Notes under the pieces: model-generated
What the model saw: the letters and a program-made list of their open reading frames with translations, nothing else
Databases searched by the model: none
Told to the model about the DNA's origin: nothing
Origin: Rivularia sp. MS3
Lineage (GTDB): Bacteria > Cyanobacteriota > Cyanobacteriia > Cyanobacteriales > Nostocaceae
Reading direction: 5' to 3'
Assembly: GCA_019192545.1 (NCBI GenBank)
Contig: JAHCMI010000089.1
Location: forward strand, 1 to 32,944
Length of the DNA stretch: 32,944 bases
Shown: piece after piece, positions 32,338-32,944 of the stretch
Layout: each line of letters starts with the position of its first letter
How positions within the stretch are numbered: the stretch's first letter is position 1
Made by a program: the position numbers and the translations under genes

Positions 32338-32820
32338 CTACTTGCTACTTGCTAACAAAACCACAGCATAAGCACAAATTCCTTTTTCTTCACCAACGGG
32401 ACCTAGTTTTTCATTGGTAGTGGCTTTGACACCTATTTGGTTTGATTCTATTTGCAAAACACCGGCTAGTTTATCCCGCATTTTTTGAATATGGGGTTTT
32501 AGTTTAGGACGTTCTGCGACTACTACAGAATCAATATTTCCGACTTGCCAACCTTGCTCTTGAATCAAATTATTAACTTTATCCAAGAGCATTAAACTGT
32601 CGGCACCAGCCCATTTGTCATCGCTGGGGGGAAAATAATGACCGATATCGCCTAAAGAAAGCGCTCCTAGCATCGCGTCCATAATCGCATGAGTTAAAAC
32701 ATCGGCATCACTATGTCCTAATAAACCCAAAGAATGAGAAATTTCCACACCACCAAGAATTAACCGACGTTCGGTAGCTAAACGATGGATATCATAACCA
32801 TTTCCGATACGAATATTCAT
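32338..32820 (-). CDS. ispF: 2-C-methyl-D-erythritol 2,4-cyclodiphosphate synthase
   Basis: Enzyme of the non-mevalonate (MEP) isoprenoid pathway. It converts CDP-methylerythritol-2-phosphate to the cyclic diphosphate with release of CMP. A 160-residue protein at the normal length for a homotrimeric IspF. Metal ligands Asp10 and His12 (GYDIH) and His44 (VLTHAIMD) are present, with the signature [24 protein letters not shown] and the [12 protein letters not shown]-binding motif. ATG at 32820. The last codons (Ala-Ser-Ser-Lys, stop) coincide with an AGCAAGT heptamer array, so the extreme C-terminus is repeat-derived. No neighbouring MEP genes. Confidence 0.97.
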   Translation of the reverse strand: MNIRIGNGYDIHRLATERRLILGGVEISHSLGLLGHSDADVLTHAIMDAMLGALSLGDIGHYFPPSDDKWAGADSLMLLDKVNNLIQEQGWQVGNIDSVVVAERPKLKPHIQKMRDKLAGVLQIESNQIGVKATTNEKLGPVGEEKGICAYAVVLLASSK

Positions 32821-32944
32821 AAAAAAGGTTAAAGGTTAAAGGTCAAAGGTGAAGAAGGAGTTAGGAGTTAGGAGTTAGGAGTTAAGAGCTAAGAGTTAGG
32901 AGTTAAGAGTTAAGAGTTAGGAGTTAAGAGTTAAGAGTTAGGAG
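32821..32944. repeat. STRR arrays AAAGGTT and GGAGTTA at the window end
   Basis: AAAGGTT-type heptamers (about 32824-32850) are followed by at least ten GGAGTTA/AGAGTTA heptamers (about 32858-32944), cut by the window end. GGAGTTA is the same unit found inside the RND gene insert. Confidence 0.9.

Noticed and set aside
15590-32944. Regularly repeated short units considered as a CRISPR array
   Set aside because: Units are 7 bases in direct tandem without spacers, and no cas-like gene is present; they are STRRs.

Overview
The window looks like chromosomal DNA of a filamentous, probably heterocyst-forming (Nostocales-type) cyanobacterium. The evidence is a phycobiliprotein-lyase-type gene, a cyanobacterial three-domain flavodiiron pair (flv3-flv1), at least ten perfect GCGATCGC (HIP1) sites, AT-rich spacers, and dense short tandem repeats with mostly 7-base units (STRRs) in nearly every spacer. 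No rRNA, tRNA, CRISPR array or intact insertion sequence was recognised.

Layout. 0-6.3 kb: a GT4 glycosyltransferase (+) converges on a two-gene efflux operon (membrane-fusion lipoprotein, then RND pump, both -), with a strong bipartite hairpin between them. 6.3-9.5 kb: a CpcS/CpeS-type lyase, a small membrane protein, and a gene-poor stretch with several inverted repeats and a broken M48-type membrane peptidase. 9.5-15.5 kb: accessory surface and regulatory genes. These are a large beta-helix/CBM-like/DUF4114 exoprotein, an AraC-type regulator with a shrunken receiver-like N-terminus, an exported very basic protein, a LecA(PA-IL)-like lectin-fold protein, and a PD-(D/E)XK-like protein divergent from it. 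15.6-19.2 kb: flv3 then flv1 (-), predicted to reduce O2 to water downstream of photosystem I; Flv1 has lost five of seven metal ligands. 19.2-24.0 kb: palindromic repeats and two HEAT-repeat paralogues (-). The paralogues share a nearly identical upstream region and N-terminal domain but have very different repeat arrays. 24.0-26.3 kb: coaX (+), an alpha/beta hydrolase (-) and a Nudix hydrolase (-). 26.3-32.9 kb: a small very basic cyanobacterial protein (+), then argH, a small membrane protein, larB, a family-5 ABC substrate-binding lipoprotein and ispF (all -).

The strongest unusual signals are these. (1) The HEAT pair is built as a conserved 5' module plus a divergent array. (2) STRR cassettes are translated inside two core genes (the RND pump and coaX), touch the start codons of three genes and form the stop ends of several others. 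(3) A family of about 65-85-bp palindromic elements recurs at least six times. (4) A helically spaced cluster of TACAAAT motifs lies between the AraC regulator and the exported basic protein. All functional assignments come from reading motifs by eye; no database search was run.
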